Position numbers and translations under genes: made by a program. Of a stretch of 64,000 nucleotides of DNA, positions 54,217 through 64,000 are shown one piece after another. Source of the DNA: Porphyra umbilicalis (lineage: Eukaryota; Rhodophyta; Bangiophyceae; Bangiales; Bangiaceae). The notes under the pieces are model-generated. The model ran no database searches and was not told the DNA's origin. It was given only the letters and a program-made list of their open reading frames with translations. Each line of letters starts with the position of its first letter. Within the stretch, counting starts at the first letter, position 1. The DNA is taken from assembly GCA_002049455.2 (NCBI GenBank), contig KV918765.1, forward strand, positions 648,041-712,040. The letters are read 5' to 3'.

Positions 54217-54640
54217 CCACGCCCGCTTTGGATGACTTGGCGGCGGCCACGCCGACCTCGGCGCCCGCGCCTCACCCCCCCCACGAGTCGATTCGGCGCC
54301 CCGCGCCAGTGTTGGACGACTCAGCAGCGGCCACGCCGACCTCGGCGCCCGCGCTCCACCTGCCCCACGAGTCGATCCGGCGCCCCGCGCCAGCGTTGGA
54401 CGACACGGCGGCGGCCACGCCGACCTCGGCGCCCGCGCCTCACCCCCCCCACGAGTCGATCCGGCGCCCCACGCCCATGTTGGACGACACGGCGGCGGCC
54501 ACGCCGACCTCGGCGCCCGCGCCTCACCCCCCCCACGAGTCGATCCGGCGCCCCACGCCCATGTTGGACGACTCGGCGGCGGCCACGCCGACCTCGGCGC
54601 CCGCGCCCCATCCCCCCCGCGAGTCAATCGGGCTCTCCGC
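54217..54640 (+). repeat. 84-bp tandem repeat inside the oxygenase gene
   Basis: About five in-frame units beginning GCGGCCACGCCGACCTCGGC and containing CACGAGTCGAT.CGGCGCCCC. Each encodes 28 residues. Neighbouring units are nearly identical, so the array is recent and probably length-variable. Confidence 0.88.
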
Positions 54641-55220
54641 GCCCTCGTTCGTTTACTCACCAGCTCTCGCTGAGGCGGCGTCGGGCCTTCCCACGGCAGG
54701 ACCACTCGATGCAGCTCTTGCTGCCGCCGTCTCATTGTCAGGCGTTCCTTGTATTCCACCTCCGGCGGCCCCTGTCGTCCTGGCCGACACATCTCCCACG
54801 CCCATCCACGAGGCTCTTGCGAAGTATGGGCGCGGCTGAGTGCTGATGGACGATGCCATCCCCCAACCCAAAGTGGCTGTTGTGCGGCGCAGTGCGCGTC
54901 GGGTGCGGTCCTCAAAGGCGCGCCCATTCTTCAATTCCCAATCCGTGGAGGAGATGACGGCGCTGAAAGATAAGGCGGATCTCGGGCGGCGGCAATTTGC
55001 TCTCGATGGAGATGGGGTACTCGCTAAGGAGCTGCGACACTGTGTGGCTGACGTTGCCGCGCGCGTTGGCAATGCGCTCGACGTCGCCCACGACGGGGTG
55101 TTCCCCAACCTTTTGCTCACCATGCCGCGCGCGCCAGCGCAACTGGCGCATGCGGACACCGGAGTGTACAAGGAGGTGGAGGGATCGGGTGCTTTCCTTC
55201 TCGTTGCATATTTTTCTTTC

Positions 55221-55243
55221 CCCTGGCCTTTAGGACAGGGTAC
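55221..55243. repeat. Orphan terminus of the dispersed 0.7 kb repeat
   Basis: CCCTGGCCTTTAGGACAGGG then TAC is the inverted right end of the 21025-21716 / 28361-29022 repeat; homology stops within about 25 bp. Confidence 0.6.
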
Positions 55244-56333
55244 TATCCAACATGCGCATAGGGGCCCCCATTCTAATTTTTTTCCGAGCTAGTGCACGTT
55301 GCGGGAGTACTTGCGAAAAAGCGGGGTGCACGCGGAGAGACCTCGTACGGCTCGGGCGGACGTCGCCGTACGTTGAGTCCGACATGGTTAGAAGCGTCAA
55401 CTTGCACACTATCCGTACATGTATTTTTGCACGATGGCCGTACGTTGGGCGTTTGTGAGGTCCAACCATGCAGAAAGAGGGTTTTTTTCTCGTTCAGATG
55501 GCTTGAAACGGGGGGTCTGTGCTTCAGACGAGCTGGAAACGAGGATGCGTGCTGCATATGACCGCGTCGGGTGAGGAATTGAAGACGTAATTGGTGAAAC
55601 ATGCCCCTGAGATGCTCTGGACGGTGTTTTTGTTCTTCAAAATTTTGAACGCGCAGGAGAGGGCCAAGATCGGGGACGGCCGAGAGTCGTGGAATGTGGT
55701 GTGACCGTGGCGCGCAGTGACTGAAGCGGGCAGTCGCGAGTGGCGTGACGCAGCTGCCCGCGTGGTTCTGTGCGCGGACCTGTGACGAGCGGGATGTCGC
55801 ACAACTGACCGCGCGGTACGTCGTGGGGGCAGGAGAACGGACAGGGGCGTACGTTCGGGGGGCTGTGGAGGGGTTGAGGGGCCGTGGGGCTGGAGGGGGG
55901 GAGGGGTGAAGACGCCGCTGGCTAGCCGGTGGCAGCCCCTACGGCGGCGGCGGCGGACCCTGCGCCCGCGCCCCCTGCTGCGATAGGCTTGCTACTGGCA
56001 ACAAGCCTAGCCATCATGGACGAGGGGGCGGGAGTGGCGTGGCGTTTGCCCCAGGGGGCGGGTGGACTGCGCGGTAGCGGCGGCGGAGGCGGACGTGGGT
56101 GTGAGGCCGGTGGGCTGGGGGGGGTGAGGCTGTCGGCGAGCCGTGCGTGGCTTGGGACTGTCGCAAGCACGGCGTCGCCTGGGTGGGGGGCCGGCGCGCT
56201 CCGGGGCGGACGGCTCTGGCGCGCGCGCCTGCCCGTGGACGCCCGCAATGACATAAAAATAAAAACCAATGCAGTGCATTGAAAAATATAACCACGTGCC
56301 AAGTGAAGCGCGACGCGGCATGCTTCAAGTCTA

Positions 56334-56569
56334 TGGCGCGTCGCCAAAGAATGATCGGATCCGAGCAAGTTCCACAGCAAGTTGCAGCATGCTGTGACCG
56401 TGCTGTGACTGTGCTTTGAAATAAAATTGCATGCTGAGGGCTCCTGGATGGCTCTGTGGGAGGCAAGGACGATCACAGCAATTTTAAATTCTGTGCTGTG
56501 AGCTGCTGTGAACTGCTGTGTCTTGCTGTGAGCGTTTCTCAGATCCGATCATTCTTTGGCGACGCGCCA
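56334..56569. mobile_element. TA-flanked MITE, 236 bp
   Basis: Perfect 28-bp inverted ends beginning TGGCGCGTCGCCAAAGAATG (56334-56361, inverted 56542-56569), flanked by TA at 56332-56333 and 56570-56571. TA duplication points to Tc1/mariner mobilisation. The interior is rich in CTGTGA/GCTGTG repeats and has no ORF. Confidence 0.85.
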
Positions 56570-56942
56570 TAAATAATGCTCCAGAACTTACTCGTATAGA
56601 TTGTCTTCGATCACAGCACAACTCCAGGCCAGGGTGTTTTCGCGTACGCGCTTTCAGTTCAAGAGGGAACGTTCATTGACGTTTGGCCCAACACTTTCGG
56701 TGCCGAGGATGGGATCGAGGGGTATGATTTGCCCGCACCTGAGCGCGTGTACATCCCTGTTGGCTCATGTATGATTGCGCGGGCCGACCTGATACACCGA
56801 GGGACGGCAAACCCACACGGGAGCCACCTGCAGAGGTGTGTGCATGCGTACTTGGCGGTTCACTTGGAGGGGAAGCACGTTGACTACAGTGCGTACACAT
56901 CCATGCTTTGCTAGGTTGACGTTTGATCAATGTGTGTTTGTC

Positions 56943-56949
56943 TATAAAA
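56943..56949 (+). promoter_or_regulatory. TATA-box candidate
   Basis: TATAAAA just downstream of the oxygenase stop and about 160 bp before an ATG at 57105. Promoter use is inferred from position only. Confidence 0.3.
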
Positions 56950-57104
56950 AGAGGCGCAAGGCGCAACGAGCAGCTTCGGCGTGTGCGAGGACAAAACAAC
57001 ATAACAGCAACCAAGGTGCGGTACAAACAACCCAAAAAACCTAACCCCGCGCCAGTCCCGCTCCCCTCTCCGCAGCAGCACCGCCGCAAGCTCCGCCTCA
57101 CCCC

Positions 57105-57450
57105 ATGCCAGAGACTCTGAGAGCGTGTGACTGCCCACCCCACGCCGGCTTCGCCGCGGCAACGGCCGCGCACCCCCCCCCCCCCCCGCCCGCCGACGCG
57201 GGAGCGGCGGTGGCGACCATGGCTGCGGCTGCCGCCGACTTGGCGGCCGCCCGCGCGCGGATGGGGGCGGCGGCGGTCGACGCGGACGCGGAAGGCGCAG
57301 GTGTGACGGCGGCGGTGGGCGGCGACGCGCCCTTCTCCACAACGCGGCGGCGGCGGTGTACGACGCGGCCGTGTCGCGGCGGAGGCGAGGGCCGTCTACC
57401 GGGAGCGGTGGCCGACGGACAAAGCGGGAGGGGGGGGCCTTGGGGAATGG
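57105..57450 (+). pseudogene. Hypothetical Ala-rich protein, frame broken
   Basis: Starts MPETLRACDCPPHAGFAAAT. Balanced sequence follows in three successive frames: GAAAVDADAEGAGVTAAVGG, then LLHNAAAAVYDAAV (about 57327-57370), then AEARAVYRERWPTDKAGG (about 57378-57430). Two single-base shifts would make one protein; these are not at long homopolymers. No domain recognised. Confidence 0.33.
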
Positions 57451-57477
57451 CAGGCGGCTGCCGCCGCGGAACCCGCC

Positions 57478-58930
57478 CCCGCCGTCGCCGGCGGCCGTCG
57501 GGGTGGCGGCGGCGCCCACCGCATCCGCCGTCGCCGCTGCCGTGTGCGCGAGAACCTCGGCGCTGCCAAACGCCGCCACGCACGCGACTTCGGGCACGCC
57601 GAGCGCATCGCCCGCCACAACCGCCAGCACCACAATCCCGGTCGCCACGACCGGCGCCAGCGGGGCTGCCGCCCCCCCCCGCCCTCCCCGCACCCCACAC
57701 CCGCGGACCAGAGGAGGAGCACTCCCCCCCCCCCGGGCCGACCAGCCACGCGGTCACCCCCCCCCCCCCCCCGCTTGTACCGCGTGGCCGGCAGGTACAC
57801 GCCCGCGGCAGCAGCGGCGGCAGCGAGCGCCCCCATCTGCGCGTCGCCGAGGCCGACGGCGGGGGCCCAGGCGGCGGCGGGCACCACCAGGGGAGGGGGG
57901 GCCCGACAGCGCCCGGTCGGGGAGGGTGGCGAGGCGGAGGGGGGGGGGTTGCCGCCGCGGCGGCAGCGACGAGGCGCCGCCCCAGGCAGGCAATTGCTGC
58001 GGCGAGGCGCGCGCGGACTGTGGGGGGGGGGAGGTGGGGGGGTGTGACCTGCACCGCCGGCGACGGCAGCGGCGGCGGGCGGCACGGCCGACGCGGGGGG
58101 GCTGTCTGCTGTGGGCGGCGGCGCCGACGCGGCCGTTGCTGCCGCTGCCGCCCGCGCCGCCGCCGCCGCGCGTGCCCGCCGCCGACCCGCCGGCAGCGGC
58201 GGCGCCACCCGGTGGGACGGCAGAAACCCGTCCGTGCCCGGCCTGTACATGAGCGACGTGACAATGACGGAGCGGACGGCCGCCGCGCGAGCCGGTCGGG
58301 GCTGGCAAGGTAGCCCATCTCCCCGTGCATGCTGGGGGGGGGCGGCCGTCGCCTAGCGAGCGCCGCACCGCGGGCGGTGCGCAAGGGGAGACACGGCAGG
58401 GGGGATAGGGGGGGGGGGAGGAGAGATGGCGTGTCCAGGATGGGGACACGAGCATGGGCGGGGGATCCCAATGCGTCAGGCGACGCCGTGAGGCGGTAGT
58501 GCCGACGACAAACCACCAGCAGCGGCGGCAGAAACAGCACGTCGGCAGCGCATCGTCAGCAAGATGCACGCTGGCTCAGCCACGCGCACGCCCTGCGCGC
58601 CGCCCTCCCGACACCCCTCACCGGCGGCTCAAACCGGGGCCAGGGCGCACCCCCCCCGCCGCCCACCCCGCCGCCGCCGCCGGCGCCGCCGCCTCCACGT
58701 CTGCCAGCTCCCGCCGGCCACCCTCACCTTACCCGCCGCAATCCACGCCTCGTACGCGGCGAGCCGGTCGCTCGGCGCCGCCGACGTGATGACCGTCGGC
58801 CCGAGCTGCCGCTCCGCCGCGTGCGCCTTGACGCTCGCGGCGAGCGCCGCTAGCTCCGCCTCGGTGCTGCGCGAACCGCGGCGCCCGTCCCAACCGGGGG
58901 CGGGCCGAGTACGCCCGACAGGAGAGAAAA
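57478..58930 (-). pseudogene. Unidentified multi-exon gene, frame broken at C/G runs
   Basis: The first visible exon (58733 to about 58930) reads AELAALAASVKAHAAERQLG, PTVITSAAPSDRLAAYEAWI, and ends at a GTAAGG donor. After an acceptor near 58311 the - strand reads VRSVIVTSLMYRPGTDGFLP. Later fragments are VRARLAAAIACLGRRLVAAA, WAPAVGLGDAQMGALAAAAA, GVYLPATRYK and VVATGIVVLAVVAGDALGVP. The frame changes at G/C runs, for example around 57756-57772. The sequence looks like a real enzyme or membrane protein, but I do not recognise it. Convergent with the 57105 gene. Confidence 0.38.
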
Positions 58931-59762
58931 AAAACAAAAAACGCGGAGAGCAGCGACGGCGGCAAAAAGAGGCACCCAGACACGCGGGTCAGTCGGTTGG
59001 CTCGCCCCCCCCACAACCGGGAACGACATCGCCGCCGCCGCCGGCGCCGCGCGCCGCACCTCACACCACACGCATCCACGCCGTCTGGTAGAGGTGGGTC
59101 CGTCACGTACCGCGACCGAGCCGCCCCCCCGTCGATGAGGTTCCGGTTGGCCTTTTTGGCGAGGCCGCGCCGCCCCGCCGCCGCCGCCCCGCGCCGCGCC
59201 GCCGCGGCCAGTGTGGACCACACGCCGCTGCCGTCGCCGCCGCCGGGGCGGGCGAGGCGGGTGGCCATGCTTTCCCCCAGAGGTGGCCAGACGCGCTCGT
59301 TGGGGACGAGCGCGGGGTGACCGCTCTCCCGCGGAGCCGCAGCCGCAGGGGGGATGGGGCCGGCGAGGAGGACGTGCAGGCACCCGCAGCGCGATCGCCC
59401 GCCACAGCAGAGTCGGGGAGGTTGTCGCGCTCGCCACGGCGTCGACCTCTGCACCAGGTCGGGCGACCGTGGAATTGAGCCGACCACCTCGAAAACAAGT
59501 GTGCTGATGCATTTCATGGCTTTCTTTTTTTGTTTTTTCCTAGGTTTGCAGGCGGCTTGTTCTATTTGTGTTCTGGGTTCCCGGTGGAGATCTGCGGCCA
59601 GCTTTATGGTTCCTCGGCCGACGAGGTACTCGCCCCTCCCTCGTCCCTGCCCATCCCGCCCACCGTCCCCCTCTCCCCTGCGTTTCCCCTTGCCCGCCCA
59701 CGGTCCAGCGCCCAGACGCGGGTGCGCGCGCCGGCGGCGGCCGCGCCGCCCAGCGTCTGCCC

Positions 59763-60705
59763 ATGAGCGCCGCGTCGCGACCGCGCGGGGCGGCTGGCGG
59801 CGGCGGCGGCGGGGGCGACCCGGCGCAGCCGCCCCGCCCCTCCACCTTCCCGCCGCCCGGCCCCAGCCGGTCACCTGGGCCGACGAGGACGACGACGGAG
59901 GCGGTCGCCTCGGTGGCGGTGGGGCGGACGGCCCCTCCCCGGCCGCCGCCAGCAGCGGAGCGAGCACCCTCGGCTGGACGAGCGACGCGGCCGACGGCGG
60001 CTCGGCGTCTGACGCCACCGGCGACTCGTCGGCGCTCGGCGGCAGCAGCGGTGACGGCGGCACCTCCACGGCCTCGGACGCCGACGGCAGCGGTGGCGGG
60101 CGGCGCCACTGCCACCCCGACAGCGGCGGCGGCGGTGGGTCGGCCGGCGTTGCCACCGCCGCCGCCGCCGCCGCCGCCTCGGCCACCGCACCCGACACCA
60201 CCACGGCCACGGGGGTGCCCCCCCCCCTTCTCGCGCCCCCCCCCCCCCCCCCCCCCCGGGCCCCGGCGTCGTCGTCCTCCCTGACGGCCACGCGGTGCAC
60301 GTCGGCACGCCGACGGGCGGGGCCACACACGACGCCATCTTTTTCGCCCTCATCGACGCGGCGCACACGGTCGACTGGACGGGGCAGTACGAGGCGCCGG
60401 CGGCGAGTCGGGGTGCGGTCCCGCCCCGTGCGTCGTCGTTGCGGTCCGAGGCGCGGCGGGGGCGCCGCGCCGCCGCGGCCGCCGAGGCGCGGCGGGGGCG
60501 CCGCGCCGCCGCGGCCGCCGAGGCGGCGGCCGCGGCGGGGCGGCGGGAGGCACGCCGTCGGCTGCTCGCGGCGGCTGCCGCTGTGCTCGCAGCGGCGGCA
60601 CGCAAGAAGCTACCCGTCGGCCCAGAGGCGCACATGGCGCCAGAGAAGGGACTTGCGGCGGGTGGACGGACCGGGGTGGGGGGGGGGGGTCGGAGGGGAG
60701 AGTAG
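59763..60705 (+). pseudogene. Hypothetical protein, frame broken at a long C-run
   Basis: ATG 59763 (MSAASRPRGAAGGG). A shift near 59850 leads to QPVTWADEDDDGGG and a Ser/Gly/Ala-rich stretch. A 19-C run at about 60238-60257 then precedes a third frame: VVVLPDGHAVHVGTPTGG, HDAIFFALIDAAHTVDWTGQ, followed by a basic Arg/Ala tail to TAG at 60703-60705. Protein-like but unrecognised. Confidence 0.4.
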
Positions 60706-61060
60706 TGCGGGGGGGGTCGGAGGGGAGAGTAGTGCGGGGGGGGTCGTGGGGGGGGGGGGGGGAGAGTTTGCCCTCTCGGCCGTCGTCGGGCGCATCCGTG
60801 CGTCGGAGTTTGGCTTAAAGGGAGAGGGCGGAGGACGCCCCCGCCGCCGCCGCCGCGCGCGTGGCCGCAACGATGGCGTCCACGTCCGCGGCGCCAGCAG
60901 TTGGCCGTCGCGGGGGGGAGTGGGCGCGTGTGCGGGGTCGGCAGACGCACCGATGTGCGCTGGCGGGGGGGGGGGCTGGTCGGGCAGAGCAGAGAGGGAC
61001 GAGGCAGCCAGAAAGGACACAGGCGTCGGGAGCGTGCAGAGGGGCACGCACGGTCGTGAC
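60690..61060. other. G-run region with a short direct repeat
   Basis: GGTCGGAGGGGAGAGTAGTG occurs twice in tandem near 60690-60740 amid G-runs. No gene seen. Confidence 0.5.
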
Positions 61061-61480
61061 GGTGTTAAAAAATATCGTCTCTCCAACGAAGAAGTTCTGA
61101 AAGTAGGTTCCAGCCAGATCAAATGGCCAAAAATCCGCCGGTTGTCAAACAGCAGGGGTGGCTGTAGTGCAGTCGGCCGACCCTGCAATCGGGATCTGCG
61201 AGGGCCCGTACCCGTCACACATGGGATCGAAAGATTCGTGCCTCGGGACGCTGCCCGGTAGTGAAAGGTTGTGGGTTCGAATCGGTTGGGGTGTAATTCC
61301 CCTCCACTCCATTTCTTATATTTTCCTTGCAATTATGTTTGAAATTATTTGATTTCCGTAGTGTAACTTAGAGCTAAGTTTTATCTTGCGGTATTATTGA
61401 ACCAATGGCATCACTCGAAAAAAATTACGCACGCAAAATTGTGTCTATATTTGTGCCTCACCCGTCGTCGTTCTTCTGTA

Positions 61481-62267
61481 CAATCGCTACTCAAAATTAT
61501 TTGTCCACCCTGGAAAGGCGATTGCGGTCGTCAATGGGATTGGAAAATCGGCCTCTCTTGCCCTGATCTGCCGCATTCTGGGGACTTGGGCGTGGAGCGT
61601 TCACCCAGTGACCTACGAAGAAACGCCCCCAGCTTGTCACCAGCGGATACAAACTCACCAGAACCATGATGGCGGGACGTCGAGGGACCCCCATCACCTC
61701 TCTGCAGGTAGGCGCAATCAAGGAGATGGTCGCCAACCAACAGTTCAACGGCGACATGGCAATCTCCATTAGCCACAATCAAAGAATGGATGCTTACGTC
61801 GCTACCGCCACTCGGGGGTATGGCGGGCTGGCCGACAATGTAACCAGGGGCAGGATAAAGGTGGTGAGTGAATGCGAGCTGCCCGGGCTTCGTCTGCTGG
61901 AGCAGGACGCCCCCTTCGCCAGTCTGGCAGAAAAAGATGAATAGCACCATGCCGAGAGCACCAACACTGCTGGAGGGCCCTCTTCCCCCCACCTGTCTTT
62001 CCAAACGATGCAGAAGGCCGTCAAGGGCCTGGGATTGTCATCTCGTTCTCCTGCCAAGAAGTTTTCTCCTCGTCTGCCAACAAGGACACACGCCTCGTGG
62101 ACGAGGAACCGCAGGTCGGGGACCTAACACTGGGTGTTCGTCTTCTTCTCTGACAAAGGCTCCTTTGTATTGCGGCAGCAGCAAGCGTGGTTTGTGTGAG
62201 GCCGGTCTCGGCAACCGTGCGCATTGGCCACGGATAGGGGTGGACAAATAATTTTGAGTAGCGATTG
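61481..62267. mobile_element. TA-flanked Tc1/mariner-like element, 787 bp, internally deleted
   Basis: Perfect 30-bp terminal inverted repeats beginning CAATCGCTACTCAAAATTAT (61481-61510, inverted 62238-62267), bounded by TA on both sides (61479-61480, 62268-62269). Inside, a + frame reads MAGRRGTPITSLQVGAIKEM (61669 on), like the start of a Tc1 helix-turn-helix. Near the right end FVFFSDKGSFVL resembles the first catalytic Asp region. Too short for a full transposase, so a deletion derivative is inferred. Confidence 0.78.
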
Positions 62268-62269
62268 TA

Positions 62270-64000
62270 CTTCGTTCGCGGCCTGTGCGTGCTTCGATAC
62301 TGCCTGCATTCATGGTGTGTACGTGCCGAACCGTACGTGCGTGCGCTCCCTGCACTCCCCGGCCACCACGCAGCGCTTGCGCCGCAAGACTACCCGCCTG
62401 AAAACCCGCGTGAGTACACCCGCCTGTCTGCCCTGCCCCCTCCCCTCGGCGCAACAGCCTCGCACGCACAGCGTCGCGGGCAGCGTGGCGTGCCGGGTGC
62501 CAGCCGCGCCGCGGCCGCGGCCTGCGGCGTCCTCGTCCCTGTTGCGAGACGTCCGCGTGCCGCAGCCGTGGGGGGAAGCCGCCGCCGATGGGGGGGGGAG
62601 CCGCTGCCGATGGGGGGGGGGGGCGCCGCCGAGGAGCGCGCCACCGCCGCGCGGCGGCGCCCCGTCGCCCCGTCGGGCAGCGGCGGCGGCCGCCGCAGCG
62701 TCGGCAGCGGCACGGCGCTCGGTACGCGCCCCGTCGACGGGCCGCGCCGCGAGAGCCGCGCGGCGCAACGTCCGTCGGCCGTGCCGCGCGGACCGCCCGT
62801 GTGGCCGCGCCGCCGCGCGCACGGGGGCGCCGCCGCCCACGGCGGCGGCCGCCACCGCTGCCACCGCCACCGCCCGTCGTGCCGCGCGCGGCCGCCGCCG
62901 CAGCTGCGCGTCGGCGGCAGCGGCGGCGGCGCACCCGCTGCCACGTCCTCGGCAGCGGCGGCGGCGCCGCCGCCGTCATACCACTGCCGACCGCGACAGC
63001 GACCCGCCGCCGGCTCACGGGCGGGGGGGGGAGGATGGGGTGCAACCCCGCCGCCGGCCGCCGCCGCGACGCGCCGCAGCCGCCGCCGGTCGGGTGGCGG
63101 TGGCGGCGCCGTCCCGGCCGCGGCGGCGGGCCGCCGACGCGGGCCGCCGCCGGCCGATCCGGCTGACAGACGGCGCGTCGCCCTGCCCCACCGCCACGCG
63201 CACGCTGCCGTCGCCGCAACGGCGGCAACGGTACCAGTGACAACGGCGATCAGCTGCTGTCATGGCCACGGTGCGGCCGCCGCGCTGGCAGCAGGAGGGG
63301 GGGCGGAAGAGGGGGAGCGGGGGGGGCGGCGGGCAACACCGCCACACCGACGGCCACGCGGCGCCCGGGGGCGGTCGAGCGCCGCGACCCGGTCAACCTG
63401 CTGCCGCCAGTCGCGCTACCGCCGCTGCGTCGGGGGGGCGGGCCCCCCCCCCCCCCCTTCCCCCCCGCCCCGCAAAGCCCCCCTGTCGTCCCTCCCCCGC
63501 CACGCGCGGCGGAGCGGACAGCCGCGGTGTGTTTGCGCCGGGCCGCGTCGACGGCGGCGGCGGGGCTCGCTGTACACCGCGCGCGCGCCAGCAGGCACCG
63601 ACCGCGGCGGCTGCCACCCACAGCCGGCGGCAGCCGTGGCGGCGGCCGCCCGCGGCCACGCCGCGCCCGCCGCTGCGGTCGGCGCACACCGGCGTGACGC
63701 CGCCACGGGCCTCGGTTGTGCGACCGGCGGTCGCGCGGGCAGGGCGGCGCGCGCCCCACCCCCGCTGCCGCCCCCTCCCCGCTGCCCGCGGGCGGCCAGG
63801 CGCCCGCCCGTCGACGTCACTGCTGAAGGCAGGCGGCTGAGCGCAGCGCCGCCGCCGGCGGCCGCCGACTTGTAGGTGGGGGCCCCACGCCGATGTGGCG
63901 CCCTCGGCGGCGGCCGACGCCCACGGAACATCCGATCGATGTGTGCCAGACGGGGGGGCGGTGCCAGCGGCCGCCGCCGACGCCCCGTGCCGCCGCCTCT
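62270..64000. other. GC-rich low-complexity DNA, no supportable gene
   Basis: After about 62450 both strands carry long Arg/Ala/Pro/Gly frames. None shows a domain, a signal sequence or a consistent frame. A C-run lies at about 63437-63450. Confidence 0.5.

Larger units (their letters stand above)
55189..56627 (+). other. Intron-like segment splitting the oxygenase domain
   Basis: Begins GTGCTTTCC and ends ACTCCAG. Removing it joins GSG to QGVFAYALSV in frame and brings the two halves of the oxygenase fold together. It contains a MITE (56334-56569) and an orphan repeat terminus (55221-55243). The donor is weak, so a transposon insertion into the exon is the alternative. Confidence 0.5.
53514..56914 (+). 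pseudogene. Repeat-rich protein with C-terminal 2OG-Fe(II) oxygenase domain; one in-frame stop
   Basis: Start ATG 53514 (MQETMTNSATSAARSHRSQS, good context). The protein has a Gly/Ser/Arg repeat region, a basic KRAKKG patch and about five tandem 28-residue repeats (HESIRRP...LDD.AAATPTSAP). A TGA at 54837-54839 interrupts the frame, which continues unchanged to 55188. The catalytic domain begins there with HADTG (the HxD iron ligands). After a 1439-bp intron-like gap it resumes at 56628: YALSVQEGTFIDVWPN, VYIPVGSCMIARADLIHRG (distal His) and LQRCVHAYLAVHL (Arg for 2-oxoglutarate), ending TAG 56912-56914. This is a double-stranded beta-helix 2OG dioxygenase; the substrate is unknown. The stop may be a mutation, or part of a small unrecognised intron. 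Confidence 0.66.

Noticed and set aside
61160-61300. tRNA gene suggested by GGTTCGAATC near 61270
   Set aside because: The bases around the loop do not form a T-stem, and no matching acceptor or anticodon arm was found. It may be a chance B-box.

Overview
The window is high-GC eukaryotic nuclear DNA. Evidence: a spliced V-type ATPase subunit a gene, GT-AG introns, Ala/Gly/Pro-rich host proteins, homopolymer runs of 10-20 G or C, and eukaryotic transposons of five kinds (Ty1/copia, PIF/Harbinger, hAT, Tc1/mariner and short inverted-repeat elements). A bangiophyte red alga (Porphyra/Pyropia type) fits best. This is inferred from composition and content only; no marker gene proves it.

Layout. 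1-2.2 kb: 3' part of the V-ATPase subunit a gene on +. 2.9-3.5 kb: a small, probably secreted Cys-rich protein on -, broken at G-runs. 3.5-5.7 kb: extreme-GC DNA without a supportable gene. 6.0-15.2 kb: a compound Ty1/copia locus, made of an inverted gag-pol piece, a 3' pol piece and an intact LTR element that share one LTR. 15.3-16.4 kb: an alpha/beta hydrolase of the acyl-protein-thioesterase type on -. 16.4-19.9 kb: low-complexity DNA with eroded or partial ORFs. 20-29 kb: a less GC-rich repeat zone with a 0.7 kb repeat family, a 25-bp perfect palindrome, a Harbinger transposase fused to a minisatellite, a candidate Cys-cluster protein and a G-quadruplex-prone array. 29.8-31.9 kb: hAT transposase with one in-frame stop. 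33.5-37.7 kb: two copies of the lipase promoter/5' region flanking a nest of elements, including a Tc1/mariner transposase with two in-frame stops. 37.8-41.4 kb: class 3 lipase on +, shifted in frame at homopolymers. 41.9-43.0 kb: inverted-repeat element. 43.4-44.6 kb: overlapping opposite-strand hypothetical genes. 44.9-50.1 kb: two neighbouring Crinkler-type genes on -, a P-loop NTPase with a PD-(D/E)XK-like nuclease and a nuclease-like domain with a protein kinase, separated by a minisatellite. 53.5-56.9 kb: a repeat-rich protein ending in a 2OG-Fe(II) oxygenase domain, split by a 1.4 kb intron-like segment that contains a TA-flanked MITE. 57-61 kb: three broken hypothetical genes. 61.5-62.3 kb: TA-flanked Tc1/mariner-like element. 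62.3-64 kb: low-complexity DNA.

Three themes run through the window. First, mobile elements dominate, and the copia locus preserves what looks like a failed reverse-transcription strand transfer. Second, real coding frames often break at long G or C homopolymers (Cys-rich gene, lipase, 57-61 kb genes), which points to sequencing indels or real slippage. Third, otherwise intact frames carry lone in-frame stops without frameshifts (hAT, mariner, oxygenase), as expected from C-to-T decay. The most unusual gene content is the paired Crinkler-type genes and the oxygenase gene.
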